From contig NZ_RZMZ01000007.1 of NCBI RefSeq assembly GCF_003992675.1, positions 186,001-250,000 of the forward strand: DNA of 64,000 bases, written 5' to 3'. Below, in pieces: positions 27,210 to 37,297 of this stretch (position 1 is the stretch's first letter; the number at the start of each line of letters is the position of its first letter). Under the pieces are notes generated by a model. That model made no database searches. It saw only the letters and a list, made by a program, of their open reading frames with translations, and was not told the DNA's origin. A program made the position numbers and the translations under genes. This stretch comes from Flagellimonas marinaquae (GTDB lineage: Bacteria; Bacteroidota; Bacteroidia; Flavobacteriales; Flavobacteriaceae).

Positions 27210-29207
27210 TTAATTGTCCTTAGACAATATGCTAAGTATTTCTTCTTGCTTCTTTTTATCATCAGTTAGCTTTTCTACTTTAGATTTTACATTTTCACTT
27301 GGTTTTAAGGCAATTCTGATATTAAGTTCGTCCTTGTAAGCCATGAAAGGTTCAAACAGCTTATGAAAAGCTTTACCCACGGCTCCTTGAAACATTAAAA
27401 GTGTAGGTCTAACGTCAACTTCTTTACTGTTTTTTAAAATATGTTGTGTAGCTATACCGGGATATGGGTCTATATAATAAATTCTTTTTACTCCCAGTTG
27501 AAAAGCTTTTTTTGAGCATAGTTCACATGGACTGGCGGTAGTAAATAAGTTTCCGTTTTTTAACCCTTGACCACCATATTTAGTAATTTGCAACATTGCA
27601 TTCTCTTCCGCATGTAAAGATCTAGTGTGTACTTGATTTTTCTCGCCCTCATATGCATTATGAAAAGTTTTAAAGCAAAATGAGCAATTTCTTCCTTCTA
27701 GTGCACTTAATTTTTGCTTTACCTCATCAAAATCCTTTGTGATCTTGGTTTTAAATGTTTTACCGTCTTCATAATTTCCATCTTCGCCCTTCTCAAAATC
27801 ACTAAAATGGTTTTTGTTTTTACCCGAAATAAGATCACGGGCATTTCGTAAGCTACACGGTATTTGAAATCTTGGAATATCATTCCACCCAACTGCTTTT
27901 ATTGAAAAACTTTGATCTGTAACAACGGCACCAACTTGTCTAGAAATACATCCTGAATTTAATTTTGCATTATAGGCAATTTGCATAATGCGTTCGTGGG
28001 CGGTAGGCATTATGATTCCAGGCTGCTGTATCAATGCCATAAGTTTAACAAGCTGATGCATTATACTTAAATCTGGATAGGATTCAAGTTCCTTAACCAA
28101 TTGTTTCCTTTGCATGGAATTCAAATTTTCAGAGCCGTCAATAGCTTCTTTATCTAGATCTCTATCATCTTTGATATAATTTGAGAAAAAAACATGGTAG
28201 TCACTTTTTTGAATACAATTTTCAATATCCGGAGAAGAGAAATTGCCTTTATTAACTTCATTACCTTTGTACTCTGTACTGCTTAAGGTCAAAAGATTTT
28301 CCACATGTTCTTGAGCAAAATCAGCACCATATTTTTCTTTGATTTTGTCATACAAATAGCCTTTTCTTTCGATATCAGACTTATTGGTTGCAATAGTATA
28401 AAACGCTGAATATTTCTCTTTAAAAAACATTAGCTCAAGGCTGTTCTTTAAAGAGTCTATAACAATTTTGTTTTTAGGGTTTCCCTGATGTCTTTTCCAG
28501 TTTTTTATTAATCTATTTATTGTTTCTGCAACCGTGTAGATATGTTGAAGATCATTAGTTTCTTCACTATATTTCGTAAAACCGGATTGACGTAGATTAT
28601 TTGCCAAATCATGTGTAAGGGTCAATCTTTTGGTTAAATCATATTCATTAATCAAATCAAAAAAGCCCTGAGATAATTTTTCAAACCCCTCACCAAAATA
28701 AAATCCGTTTAATTCAGAACAATCTTTTTTATCCGAGAGACATTCTTTAAGAGTTGCACAGGTTAGGTTTTCCTTTAGGTAATCATACCATTCACTTTCT
28801 CGTAGATATTTAGTTAATTTGTCCAATATCACTGAGTCTTTATCACTTAGCCTATTAAGTTTATAACCCATACCTCCCCATTGAGTTATATTGGTGATTA
28901 TGTACTCAATCGCAGTCTTTTTATCCTCTGTAAATTTAGTTGCCTCATAAAACAGATGAAACAATAGAACATCTTTATAGTGAAGGACTTTAAATTCACT
29001 CCAATTATTATCGTTTTGGAGATACTTAACACAAATGTTCAGTTTTAACTGATCTGTATCGGATGTTTCTTCAATAATCAAATCATTCAATGATTTGTTG
29101 AAATTGGGATTTGAAAGCAACTTTGCTATCTGTGAACATCCGGCTCCTGTTTTGCCAGTCAACCCAAGTATTGTAAAATCTTTGCGTAATGAGTATAATT
29201 CTTTCAT
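27210..29207 (-). CDS. AvcD-like anti-phage dCTP/dCMP deaminase with N-terminal P-loop domain
   Basis: The 665-residue protein has an N-terminal nucleotide-kinase-like domain with P-loop GLTGKTGAGCS (residues 15-25) and a C-terminal zinc deaminase: H532 and E534 in LHAEENAM, C561 and C564 in SPCELC, as in dCMP deaminases. This two-domain layout is that of AvcD/DCD proteins, which deplete cytosine deoxynucleotides during phage infection. Known AvcD genes are preceded by the inhibitory RNA AvcI. Here the gene overlaps hsdS by one base, so there is no room for a separate upstream RNA gene. It is the last gene of the hsdR-M-S unit. Confidence 0.87.
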   Translation of the reverse strand: MKELYSLRKDFTILGLTGKTGAGCSQIAKLLSNPNFNKSLNDLIIEETSDTDQLKLNICVKYLQNDNNWSEFKVLHYKDVLLFHLFYEATKFTEDKKTAIEYIITNITQWGGMGYKLNRLSDKDSVILDKLTKYLRESEWYDYLKENLTCATLKECLSDKKDCSELNGFYFGEGFEKLSQGFFDLINEYDLTKRLTLTHDLANNLRQSGFTKYSEETNDLQHIYTVAETINRLIKNWKRHQGNPKNKIVIDSLKNSLELMFFKEKYSAFYTIATNKSDIERKGYLYDKIKEKYGADFAQEHVENLLTLSSTEYKGNEVNKGNFSSPDIENCIQKSDYHVFFSNYIKDDRDLDKEAIDGSENLNSMQRKQLVKELESYPDLSIMHQLVKLMALIQQPGIIMPTAHERIMQIAYNAKLNSGCISRQVGAVVTDQSFSIKAVGWNDIPRFQIPCSLRNARDLISGKNKNHFSDFEKGEDGNYEDGKTFKTKITKDFDEVKQKLSALEGRNCSFCFKTFHNAYEGEKNQVHTRSLHAEENAMLQITKYGGQGLKNGNLFTTASPCELCSKKAFQLGVKRIYYIDPYPGIATQHILKNSKEVDVRPTLLMFQGAVGKAFHKLFEPFMAYKDELNIRIALKPSENVKSKVEKLTDDKKKQEEILSILSKDN

Positions 29208-30631
29208 TAAGGTATTTTTAGATTTTCTATCTCTTCCAACAACTCCTTGGCATCCCCATCGCCGGGTAATGGCTCGACGAGCTCTCCTTTAAATGCTTTA
29301 TGTAAAACAGCTTGGGGAAGGTTGTCTATTTTGCTTTTTAAGACACTGTATCCTTCCTCTATTTGATCAGCTTTTTTTAAGAGACTTTCTGTTTGTTTTA
29401 CAATTTGAATTTGCTCTGTCTCACTTGGCAGATATACAGGTAATGTTTTAATTCTTCCAAGAGCCAACTTTCCTTGGGCAGCTGATTTAATTGATTCTTG
29501 AATATTATTTTGACAGATATCACTTCTTAACCAGATATCAAGGTATTTTGGCACGACTCCTTCTTCCAACTCGGTTAGTTTGTTTGCATTCTCTGTAAGG
29601 TTAGCTCCGTCCATACTTTTCGGAACAATGCCTGCGTCTCCAATTTTCGCTCCTACAACTGTGATGTATAAATCATTTTCCTTAACGATATATCTTTTGA
29701 TAATTTGTTGTGTCTCTGGTTCTAGAAATAAAAGATTGTCCACTAACACAGTCCCTTCTTTTAAGTCCCTTGCCCTTATGTAGGGAAAACCAGTATTCTG
29801 TTCTGTCAGAGAATGTCCTTTGGGTACTCTTTTGCCCCCTTTTACAGATGCAATATTTTCTATAACTGTATGGACCCATGTTTGTGGTATAGAGTCCAAC
29901 TGAAAATTATCATTTTTAAATTCCTTATGAATATTTGACAAATTTTTCCCGACCCTCCAATCCTCAGTCAACTTCCCAGTAACAGCTCGGGACAATATCT
30001 GCTGCCTAAAATCATTAAGCAATTGAGGAATGCGCTCCAAGCTTTTTTGCATTGTTTCCACCTGTGCCATTAAAATATCCACTTTAGTAACAATACGGTC
30101 CTGCTCTGGACGGGGAGGAAGAGGGATTTGAATGGTTTCAAATTCCTTGAATTTCAAGTTTCTTAAATTATTGCTTCCGCCTTGATAATTTATAATCTGT
30201 CCAGTATCATAGAAAAGTTGTAGATAAAGTTGAATGAATTTTGAATTTAACACTGGGTAAAAGCGCATTAATCTTAAAAAGTTTGTACAAACTGATGGAA
30301 GGTCTTTTTCATTCTTCAGGCTTTCTTCATCAATGTAAATAGTTCGACCTACCGGTTGTTCTGGTCCTCCCCCAGAAATTTCAACAACCACATCTCCTGG
30401 AAACAAAGTCCTTTTTTCTAAACTTGTTTTTTTAATCAATCGCTCTACTGCAGTCGATGACTTATTTATATTCCAGTTTTTGATTTCACTCCCACGAATA
30501 CAGATTGCCAATTCATATTCATTACCATTAAATTTTAATGGGTCCTTGCCCCAATCTCCACCTAAGACAAATGATAATAGACTTTTAATTGAATAACTTG
30601 TCCAATGTTTTGGAAGCTGTCTCTTATCCAT
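29207..30631 (-). CDS. hsdS: Type I restriction-modification specificity subunit HsdS (system 2)
   Basis: The 474-residue protein has two target-recognition domains (from WTSYSIKSLLSFVLGGDWG and from WVHTVIENIASVKGGKRVP) and two conserved helical spacers (LPPRPEQDRIVTKVDILMAQ; LPSETEQIQIVKQTESLLKK). The C-terminal tail LPQAVLHKAFKGELVEP is conserved in this subfamily. It overlaps hsdM by 8 bp and the deaminase gene by one base. A divergent remnant of the same tail is found at 27012-27181. Confidence 0.95.
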   Translation of the reverse strand: MDKRQLPKHWTSYSIKSLLSFVLGGDWGKDPLKFNGNEYELAICIRGSEIKNWNINKSSTAVERLIKKTSLEKRTLFPGDVVVEISGGGPEQPVGRTIYIDEESLKNEKDLPSVCTNFLRLMRFYPVLNSKFIQLYLQLFYDTGQIINYQGGSNNLRNLKFKEFETIQIPLPPRPEQDRIVTKVDILMAQVETMQKSLERIPQLLNDFRQQILSRAVTGKLTEDWRVGKNLSNIHKEFKNDNFQLDSIPQTWVHTVIENIASVKGGKRVPKGHSLTEQNTGFPYIRARDLKEGTVLVDNLLFLEPETQQIIKRYIVKENDLYITVVGAKIGDAGIVPKSMDGANLTENANKLTELEEGVVPKYLDIWLRSDICQNNIQESIKSAAQGKLALGRIKTLPVYLPSETEQIQIVKQTESLLKKADQIEEGYSVLKSKIDNLPQAVLHKAFKGELVEPLPGDGDAKELLEEIENLKIP

Positions 30632-32093
30632 TATCCAATTCCTTTATCATTTCCTTTAATTGCATTACTACAGAATCCAATTCAATTAAAGCTTCTTTAG
30701 CAATTTCAATGGGTTCCCCTAGATTATCCCCATTACCAAAACTTTCATCGGCAATCAAACCTAAATCCAAAGAATCATTATTTTTATTGGCTATGGTTTG
30801 CCTATCAATATAATTCCACCGTTCATTGTTTATTTTTTTGCGCGCTGATTCATCTATAACCCCTTCAAAATCTTTAGCTAACTTTTCTGGGGATATTCCT
30901 CCGGTATACGCTTCAATAAACTCATTAAAGGCTTCTCTTGTAAATGGGGTTCGCTTACCATAGTTAGGCACATTGGTCCGCATATCGAAATACCATATCC
31001 CTCTGGTATTTCCTGTTTCCGTGGTGCCACGGGTAAAAAAGAGTACGTTGGTCTTTACTCCTGCTGCATAAAAAATTCCGGTGGGCAAGCGCAAAATGGT
31101 ATGCAAATTACATTTGTCCATTAAGTCACGACGTATTTTTTGACCATCTCCATCCTCGAACAAAACATTATCTGGCAATACAACAGCTGCTCTTGCCTTG
31201 CCATCCTTTTTTAAACTTCGGTATATATGTTGTAAAAAGTTTAGCTGTTTGTTACTAGTTGGGTAGGTAAAATCATCCCTAGTAGGACGTTCTCCACCTT
31301 TTTTGGTGCCAAAAGGCGGGTTGGCTAGTACCCCATCAAAGTTTTTAAGCTCCTTGCCCATTTCGGTCAAGGTATCGCCCAAAATAATGCTACTTTCCAT
31401 ACCATGGAGACGGGCGTTCATCAAGGCTAATCTATGGGCATCGCCTACCAATTCCACTCCACTAAAAGCCTTTTCTATTTGAAATGTGCGCTCCTTTTCA
31501 TCAAGGTCAAAATAATTGTCGTGCTTGTTGCGCAAGTATTCGTCAGCAGAAATCATAAACCCAAAAGTCCCCGCTGCAGGATCGTTCCACTTTTCGCCCA
31601 ATTTTGGTGAAAGCAGCTCAACCATCACATTGATCAAAGGACGTGGAGTAAAATACTGCCCAGCCCCACTTTTCTTTTCCCCTGCATTCTTTTCCAATAG
31701 GCTTTCATAAATATCGCCCATCATATCCCGGTCGCTTTCCTCGTACCAGTCCAAATCGTCAATAGCCTGTACCAAGGTGTTAAAGTTTACAGGCTTGCGC
31801 AAACTGGTGGAGGCATTGGCATAAATTTCGGTGATGCTCGCACTGGTAGTTTCATTACTGATTTCTGCCAAAAAGGTCCTGTACCGCTGAAAAGCTTCTG
31901 CATTATCCGGTTCATTTACAAAATAACTCCAGCGATACAGCTCAGGAATATGCTCTTCAAAACCCTTGACCTCACTTAATTTTAAAAACAAAATGTACGT
32001 AAGTTCATTCAGGTATTGGTGATAAGTAACACCGTCATCGCGCAACACGTTACAAAGGTTCCACAATTTATTTGCTATTTCATCTGCACTCAT
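30624..32093 (-). CDS. hsdM: Type I restriction-modification methyltransferase subunit HsdM (system 2)
   Basis: The 489-residue N6-adenine methyltransferase has a helical N-terminal domain, the SAM-binding motif NDPAAGTFGFMISADEY (a variant of D-P-A-C-G-T-G-G with F for the second G) and catalytic motif IV LANPPFGTKKGG. It is distinct in sequence from HsdM of system 1, and belongs to the family whose HsdR carries DUF4145. It follows hsdR by 15 bp and overlaps hsdS by 8 bp. Confidence 0.95.
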   Translation of the reverse strand: MSADEIANKLWNLCNVLRDDGVTYHQYLNELTYILFLKLSEVKGFEEHIPELYRWSYFVNEPDNAEAFQRYRTFLAEISNETTSASITEIYANASTSLRKPVNFNTLVQAIDDLDWYEESDRDMMGDIYESLLEKNAGEKKSGAGQYFTPRPLINVMVELLSPKLGEKWNDPAAGTFGFMISADEYLRNKHDNYFDLDEKERTFQIEKAFSGVELVGDAHRLALMNARLHGMESSIILGDTLTEMGKELKNFDGVLANPPFGTKKGGERPTRDDFTYPTSNKQLNFLQHIYRSLKKDGKARAAVVLPDNVLFEDGDGQKIRRDLMDKCNLHTILRLPTGIFYAAGVKTNVLFFTRGTTETGNTRGIWYFDMRTNVPNYGKRTPFTREAFNEFIEAYTGGISPEKLAKDFEGVIDESARKKINNERWNYIDRQTIANKNNDSLDLGLIADESFGNGDNLGEPIEIAKEALIELDSVVMQLKEMIKELDNG

Positions 32094-32108
32094 ATATTCA
32101 TGGTCGTT

Positions 32109-35100
32109 TTAGGCAACATACATATTTTCATTGATGGTTTCCAACACATCGTCCAATTGGTTTTCAAATTGTTTATTGATCCTTGCATAACCACCTTCAC
32201 TTTTAAATGGTTCCTGATCCAAGTCCTCCTTTTTCAAAATGGTTTCGGCCAATAATTGTTTTTGAAACCGGGTTAACCATTTTTGCTGGATTTTGTTCCA
32301 GTCCTTCATGGCAAATACCTTCTCAAAAGCTGTGTTCACCCGGTCCTCATGGCCTATCAAGTCCACATTCAATGTCAGGGTTCGGATGTAGGCGATAATA
32401 TCCGCTGCAATATCCTGGTTTTTCGCATCATGCCAAGCGGTGTTCAAGGTTTTGGCATTAAAACCTTCCTGGTCCAACATCAGCCGTAATTCCTTTAGCG
32501 ATTTACGATCCAAACTACTGGGTTTGGTAACGATAACTTTTAAGGCTGCAATTTTGTTTTGATTTTCTTCCAGGAACTTTTTAAAGTTCTCGATATAATC
32601 TTCGGGTTTTTTGGTATTGCCGTAATCACGCTCCGTACTTAAATATTCGTCCCTGTGTTCAGAAACCAATTGATGCTTTAGACGATATACCTTTTTGTCC
32701 AAATAGTTCCAAAGCCCCTTAAATTCCTTGATGATGGCCGCGATTTCCTGCGATTTTGCTCCTTGAATGGCCTTAATCACTTCTTGAGGATCCTTACCGC
32801 CGGCCATATAAATGAATTCTTCCAGATTGTTTTCCTCAATTTTTCGTCTCTTGCGTTGGAGTTTGGCTATGATTTGCTCTCCTTGGACTTTCACGCGTTC
32901 TTCAGAGTCAATAGCATCCAGTTCGTTGACCAATTGAGAGAAGCTGGTGGATGGATTGGACACGGGTTTCATTTGGGTGTAATCCTGCAAGGCTTCGTGT
33001 ACGCGAACGGCATCAAATATTCTAAAGTCCTCTTTACCGATTTCAGGACACAAACGGGTGGCTCGACCAATCATTTGTTCGTACAAAATTCGGGAACCTA
33101 CACGGCGCATAAAAACCAAATTGCAAATTTGTGGCACATCGATTCCTGTGGTCAATAAATCTACCGTAACGGCTATATTCGGAAACTTTTCGTTTTTATA
33201 TTCTTTGGTGAGTTGTTCAGGGTCGTAAGCGGCTCCGGTTATTTTTTGAATGGCATGTTGCGGCACATCAAGCCCAATGAGTTCAAATTCTTCAAAAAGC
33301 ATATCCACAATCATATCGGCGTGGGAATCGCGAACGGCAAAAATCAATGTTTTCTCCTCGCTATCCGGGTCTAGGTGTTTTACCAATTCCTTAATGACCA
33401 CCCTGTTGAATTCAGGTGTAATCACCAATTTGTTGAATTGTTCGATTTCCACCAAAAGGTCGTCCTCCAATTCTGCCAGTTCTTCAATTTTATTGGTCTC
33501 CGGATTGAACACCTTGGGGCGTTCGCCCTTTTTCCAAAGAATACCTTCTTCGCTTAATCGTGTTTTGATTCGGTATGGCGGTTCATGGTCCGACAAAAAG
33601 CCATCGATAACGGCCTGGCGATAAGAATAGGAAAACACGGGTTTGCCAAATATTTCAGAGGTGTGAAACGCCGGTGTCGCCGTAAGCCCGATAATATAGG
33701 CGTTGAAATACTCAATCACCTTTTTATATTGACTTACATAATCGTCCTGGTTTTTGAATTCCAGTTCATCTTCATCGAGTTCCTTGTCCAGGTTATACCC
33801 TCGGTGTGCCTCGTCGATGATGATACAGTCATAGGTGTCAATCGAAAGCCCTTCATTTTCCCCATAGAACAATCTTTTGACCATACTCTGGACTGTTGCG
33901 AAATGGAGACGAGTTTCGGAATCGGGAATAATGGTTTTGACATAATCGATTTGGTATACCTCAGAAAACGTGTTGATGCCCTCCACTTTGTTGTCCTGAT
34001 AGTTGCCAAAAGCCTGTTTGGCCAAAAGTCTGCGGTCGGTCAAGAACAAAATGCGCTTAAACCGATTGGCCTTGATTAATCGATAAGATAGGCCAATTAC
34101 GGTTCTGGTCTTCCCTGTTCCCGTAGCCATGACCAATAAAGAGCGGTTTTCATCGTAGTTGTTTCGAATATTTTTCTCCACACTTTTTATTGCCTCTATT
34201 TGATAATCACGTAGGCTCAACCCATTCGGGTCTTGCAAGTAATCATAATCACTCAGCTCCAGTTTTCGATTTTCCGCTTCTACATCACTTTCAAACAGTT
34301 CAACTAGTCCTTTGGGAGAAAACCATCCTCTAAGGGGGTAGGCATGGTTGCGTTTCTTGCGAACATCGAGAAACCAAATTCCACTTTTGGTCTTGATTTG
34401 TTCTAGAAAATCACGTCCGTTTGTCGAGAACAAAAAAGGAACTTTATACCCTTGCCATTCTCCTAAAGTTTCAAATTCATCGTTTTCAACAACACGTTTT
34501 GCGTAGATATCAGATTGCCTTAAATCGGTGGATATATCACTAGCGTATTTTTTGGCCTCAACGATACCATAAAGCTTTGTTCCAACAAAAAGCGCATAAT
34601 CTGCCCATTTACCATCGCAAGGCCATTCGGCAATTGCCATATTTCTGCCTTTTTGCGGCAGGGTTTTATTGGTTCTAAAATTTAAATTTAAGGTGTCACA
34701 TTCCCAACCGGCTTCAACAAGTTTCGGGTCAATTAAAGTAAGCCGGGTATCTTCTTCACTTAAATCTAGATTTTTGGCACGAACATAGCTGCGTTGTTTA
34801 CGGGCAGCAACTTCCTCCTTACTTTTATTGAGTACTGCAATTTTACTTTTATAATCAGTAAGTTCTTGGGAAAGTTTTTCAAGCTTATCGGTAAGTTCAT
34901 CTGGAACTGTATTTTCCTTTTCTGGCAGGGTATATGATAAACTTCCGAGATAATCCTGTTCGTAGGTTTCATAAAACCACTTTGCGAGCTGAAAGCATTT
35001 TTTTAATATGAAATGCGCTTCTTGAAATGAACCTGTACCATCATGGCTTGCTTTATTTCCCGACTTTCTGACCGTATGCAGGATATTGATAATAATGTCT

Positions 35101-35324
35101 GGAACTATATTGGAGCCTGAAAGTTGATAAATCCTATCATTTTGAGAACCCAAAAATTCACCCATTTCTTCAAACTCCCAAACAAGTTGACTTAGCTTTT
35201 CAGCAAACAGCCTGGATTTGGCCAATGACGAGCTTGGATCTAAGTAGATTAACTTTTCAGTAAGCTCACTTATGGCAAATAAGTTGTTGTACCGGTCTTG
35301 AAGGAAGCTAAAACTGGAAATCAT
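32109..35324 (-). CDS. hsdR: Type I restriction endonuclease subunit HsdR with N-terminal DUF4145 (system 2)
   Basis: The 1071-residue protein begins with a DUF4145-like helical domain (residues about 1-130, including NKASHDGTGSFQEAHFILKK), followed by a nuclease domain (ALFVGTKLYGIVEAKKYA, with E-x-K), a superfamily 2 helicase (LLVMATGTGKTRTVIGL; IIIDEAHRGYNLD; GLTATPAF; QMIGRATRL) and a C-terminal coiled region. It is the first gene of hsdR-M-S-avcD. Its start lies 220 bp from the divergent fic gene, and the shared upstream region holds a four-site operator. Confidence 0.95.
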   Translation of the reverse strand: MISSFSFLQDRYNNLFAISELTEKLIYLDPSSSLAKSRLFAEKLSQLVWEFEEMGEFLGSQNDRIYQLSGSNIVPDIIINILHTVRKSGNKASHDGTGSFQEAHFILKKCFQLAKWFYETYEQDYLGSLSYTLPEKENTVPDELTDKLEKLSQELTDYKSKIAVLNKSKEEVAARKQRSYVRAKNLDLSEEDTRLTLIDPKLVEAGWECDTLNLNFRTNKTLPQKGRNMAIAEWPCDGKWADYALFVGTKLYGIVEAKKYASDISTDLRQSDIYAKRVVENDEFETLGEWQGYKVPFLFSTNGRDFLEQIKTKSGIWFLDVRKKRNHAYPLRGWFSPKGLVELFESDVEAENRKLELSDYDYLQDPNGLSLRDYQIEAIKSVEKNIRNNYDENRSLLVMATGTGKTRTVIGLSYRLIKANRFKRILFLTDRRLLAKQAFGNYQDNKVEGINTFSEVYQIDYVKTIIPDSETRLHFATVQSMVKRLFYGENEGLSIDTYDCIIIDEAHRGYNLDKELDEDELEFKNQDDYVSQYKKVIEYFNAYIIGLTATPAFHTSEIFGKPVFSYSYRQAVIDGFLSDHEPPYRIKTRLSEEGILWKKGERPKVFNPETNKIEELAELEDDLLVEIEQFNKLVITPEFNRVVIKELVKHLDPDSEEKTLIFAVRDSHADMIVDMLFEEFELIGLDVPQHAIQKITGAAYDPEQLTKEYKNEKFPNIAVTVDLLTTGIDVPQICNLVFMRRVGSRILYEQMIGRATRLCPEIGKEDFRIFDAVRVHEALQDYTQMKPVSNPSTSFSQLVNELDAIDSEERVKVQGEQIIAKLQRKRRKIEENNLEEFIYMAGGKDPQEVIKAIQGAKSQEIAAIIKEFKGLWNYLDKKVYRLKHQLVSEHRDEYLSTERDYGNTKKPEDYIENFKKFLEENQNKIAALKVIVTKPSSLDRKSLKELRLMLDQEGFNAKTLNTAWHDAKNQDIAADIIAYIRTLTLNVDLIGHEDRVNTAFEKVFAMKDWNKIQQKWLTRFQKQLLAETILKKEDLDQEPFKSEGGYARINKQFENQLDDVLETINENMYVA

Positions 35325-35447
35325 TTAGTTGATAACAATGGTTAGTTTTGTGAGAATAAATATACAACTCTAAGTTTAACAAAACTGTGTTCCCATAGTC
35401 TGTCTTAGAAACAACGACATCAAAATCATCAACTAATGGTTACAGAT

Positions 35448-35543
35448 TTTGTGTCTCATAAGTTATATATAAAAAAGTTTGCGCCTCATATTTTTGTACA
35501 TTTGAGACACAAAATGATTTATAGCCCATACATAAGACACAAA
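35448..35543. promoter_or_regulatory. Symmetric four-half-site operator between hsdR and fic
   Basis: Four copies of TTTGTGTCTCATA-like sequence occur: forward at 35448-35460 and 35478-35490, inverted at 35501-35513 and 35531-35543. Copies in each pair are 30 bp apart (about three helical turns) and the whole array is symmetric about 35495/35496. The outer left and inner right copies share a perfect 12-bp arm. It covers the divergent promoter region and abuts the fic start codon, so a dimeric or tetrameric regulator probably controls both directions. Confidence 0.65.
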
Positions 35544-35544
35544 A

Positions 35545-36636
35545 ATGATTCCATATCAACCAAAACCACTACCCTTAAAAAACATTGACTGGGACCAACT
35601 CATCGATTTGATGGGCAAAGCCAATCGATATATTGCCCGCTATGATGGTTTGCTGCAATCTGTTATAAATCCTGATGTGCTTCTGTCTCCCCTTCGTACG
35701 CAAGAGGCCGTGTTGTCCTCAAAAATTGAAGGAACACAGGCCACTTTAGAGGAAGTTTTGGAGTATGAGGCAGATGAGCACGCGGATGATTATATTAAAG
35801 GAGATATTTTTGAGGTTCTCAATTATCGTATTGCTTTAAAACAAGGGCGCGATAGTATGAAGGAACGTCCATTGACACTTAATACCATAAAGAAAATGCA
35901 CGCTGTCCTGATGTGGGGAGTGCGTGGAGACAGTAAAGACCCAGGGAATTTTCGTAGAATACAGAACTTTATCGGCTCTCCCGGCTCTACAATTGAAAAT
36001 GCCCGTTTTGTGCCTCCTTCCGTTCCCGTGATGCTAGAGGCTTTGGATAATTGGGAAAAGTACATTCACTTTGAGGATAAGGATGTCCTAGTCCAATTGG
36101 CAGTTGTTCATGCCCAATTTGAAATCATACACCCGTTTCTGGACGGAAATGGAAGGATGGGAAGGATTTTGATACCTTTGTTCTTGTACCATAAAGAGAT
36201 AATTCAAGAGCCTGTATTCTATTTAAGTGACTATTTGGAAAGCCACCGTTCCGATTATTATGACGCCCTAAAAGAAATAACCGATAGCGGTCAATGGACC
36301 AATTGGATTCGATTTTTTTTAAATGCAATTGTTGTCCAATCAGAAAAAAATATAAAAAAGACAAGAGAAATCATCAATTTATATGAAACTGTAAAGCGTG
36401 AAATAGTTGATAGCACACATTCACAATTTGCAATACAATGTTTGGATTCCTTATTTGTACAACCAATTTTTTCATCCCGAAATTTTGAAAAAAATTCAAA
36501 CATCCCAAGGTCGAGTGTTGCCAGGTTATTGAGCACTTTGGTGGATAACGGAATTATTGCAATAGCTCAGAAAGGGGCGGGGAGAAGACCTACCACATAT
36601 GCTTTTCGAAGGCTGTTAAAAATTGTAAACCAGTAA
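35545..36636 (+). CDS. Fic family AMPylase with N-terminal inhibitory helix and C-terminal winged helix
   Basis: The 363-residue protein has a full Fic motif HPFLDGNGRMGR near residue 196, which transfers AMP to a target hydroxyl. The segment SSKIEGTQATLEEVLEYEA near residue 53 matches the (S/T)xxxE(G/N) inhibitory helix of class II Fic enzymes, so activity is probably restrained. The C-terminus (SSRNFEKNSNIPRSSVARLL) looks like a winged helix that could bind DNA, perhaps the operator directly upstream. It is divergent from the type I system 2 operon. Confidence 0.9.
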   Translation: MIPYQPKPLPLKNIDWDQLIDLMGKANRYIARYDGLLQSVINPDVLLSPLRTQEAVLSSKIEGTQATLEEVLEYEADEHADDYIKGDIFEVLNYRIALKQGRDSMKERPLTLNTIKKMHAVLMWGVRGDSKDPGNFRRIQNFIGSPGSTIENARFVPPSVPVMLEALDNWEKYIHFEDKDVLVQLAVVHAQFEIIHPFLDGNGRMGRILIPLFLYHKEIIQEPVFYLSDYLESHRSDYYDALKEITDSGQWTNWIRFFLNAIVVQSEKNIKKTREIINLYETVKREIVDSTHSQFAIQCLDSLFVQPIFSSRNFEKNSNIPRSSVARLLSTLVDNGIIAIAQKGAGRRPTTYAFRRLLKIVNQ

Positions 36637-36970
36637 ACTTAAGGGCGTAGGTGACCGCTCTAAATTTAAGCTTCCTGAAATTCAAGCAATAATGGTATAG
36701 GTAAATCATAGTCTTGGATTGCCATAGAAGAATGTAATCTATTTTAAATTATTTGTAATTAATTTAGGCTATAAAGATTACAAATGGTCAAATAGAAAGT
36801 TGTTTGGATGCCCAACAAAGAATTGAACTACTGTTTTATGGTAAAAAAGGATTGTTAGTAATCATTGCCAATAACCTCCTATATGTACTAAAAACAAACG
36901 CCTATTGAAATACCGTGATTTTTAGTTTTTACTGGCCAACCTGAATTGAAAACTTAACCGGGTAAGAGAT
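36637..36970. other. Intergenic region between convergent fic and HEPN operon, no gene seen
   Basis: These 334 bp hold no convincing ORF, RNA gene or strong terminator. They are AT-rich and lie between the 3' ends of two convergent transcription units. Confidence 0.6.
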
Positions 36971-37297
36971 TTACGACTTCTCTTTATTCAATAGTCGGTT
37001 TACCTCATCCAAGAACTCACCTTCATCAAAAGGCAAAAGTTGTGTGGCCAGTTCCAAGGTCTTGCGTATATCCTCCCCTGGATGTTTTACATGCGGTGGA
37101 GAATATGGGTCCCCTTGGGTCGCTAAGATGCATACATTAATCAATGCTTCTATCGTGACAAAGAGATCCAGATAGCCATCCAACATCACAAAAGTTGGTC
37201 TAAACTTATTCTTTTGAATCTTGGAAGAGCCAAGAACAACCAACTTGTTCCTTGCTGATTTCTTTAATTTTTTCAATTCCTTTTTGCTCTTTTTCAT
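36971..37297 (-). CDS. Uncharacterised 108-residue protein sharing the HEPN-operon C-terminal module
   Basis: The very basic N-terminus (KKSKKELKKLKKSARNKL) is followed by a roughly 75-residue helical module (IEALINVCILATQGD ... LLPFDEGEFLDEVNRLLNK). The same module ends the two upstream proteins: pattern (I)xxLLxVCxxA followed about 35 residues later by (I/L)P..E..F(L/M)D....L. It overlaps the upstream gene by 4 bp. I recognise no known family. Three diverged copies in one operon suggest duplication and physical association of the products. Confidence 0.6.
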   Translation of the reverse strand: MKKSKKELKKLKKSARNKLVVLGSSKIQKNKFRPTFVMLDGYLDLFVTIEALINVCILATQGDPYSPPHVKHPGEDIRKTLELATQLLPFDEGEFLDEVNRLLNKEKS

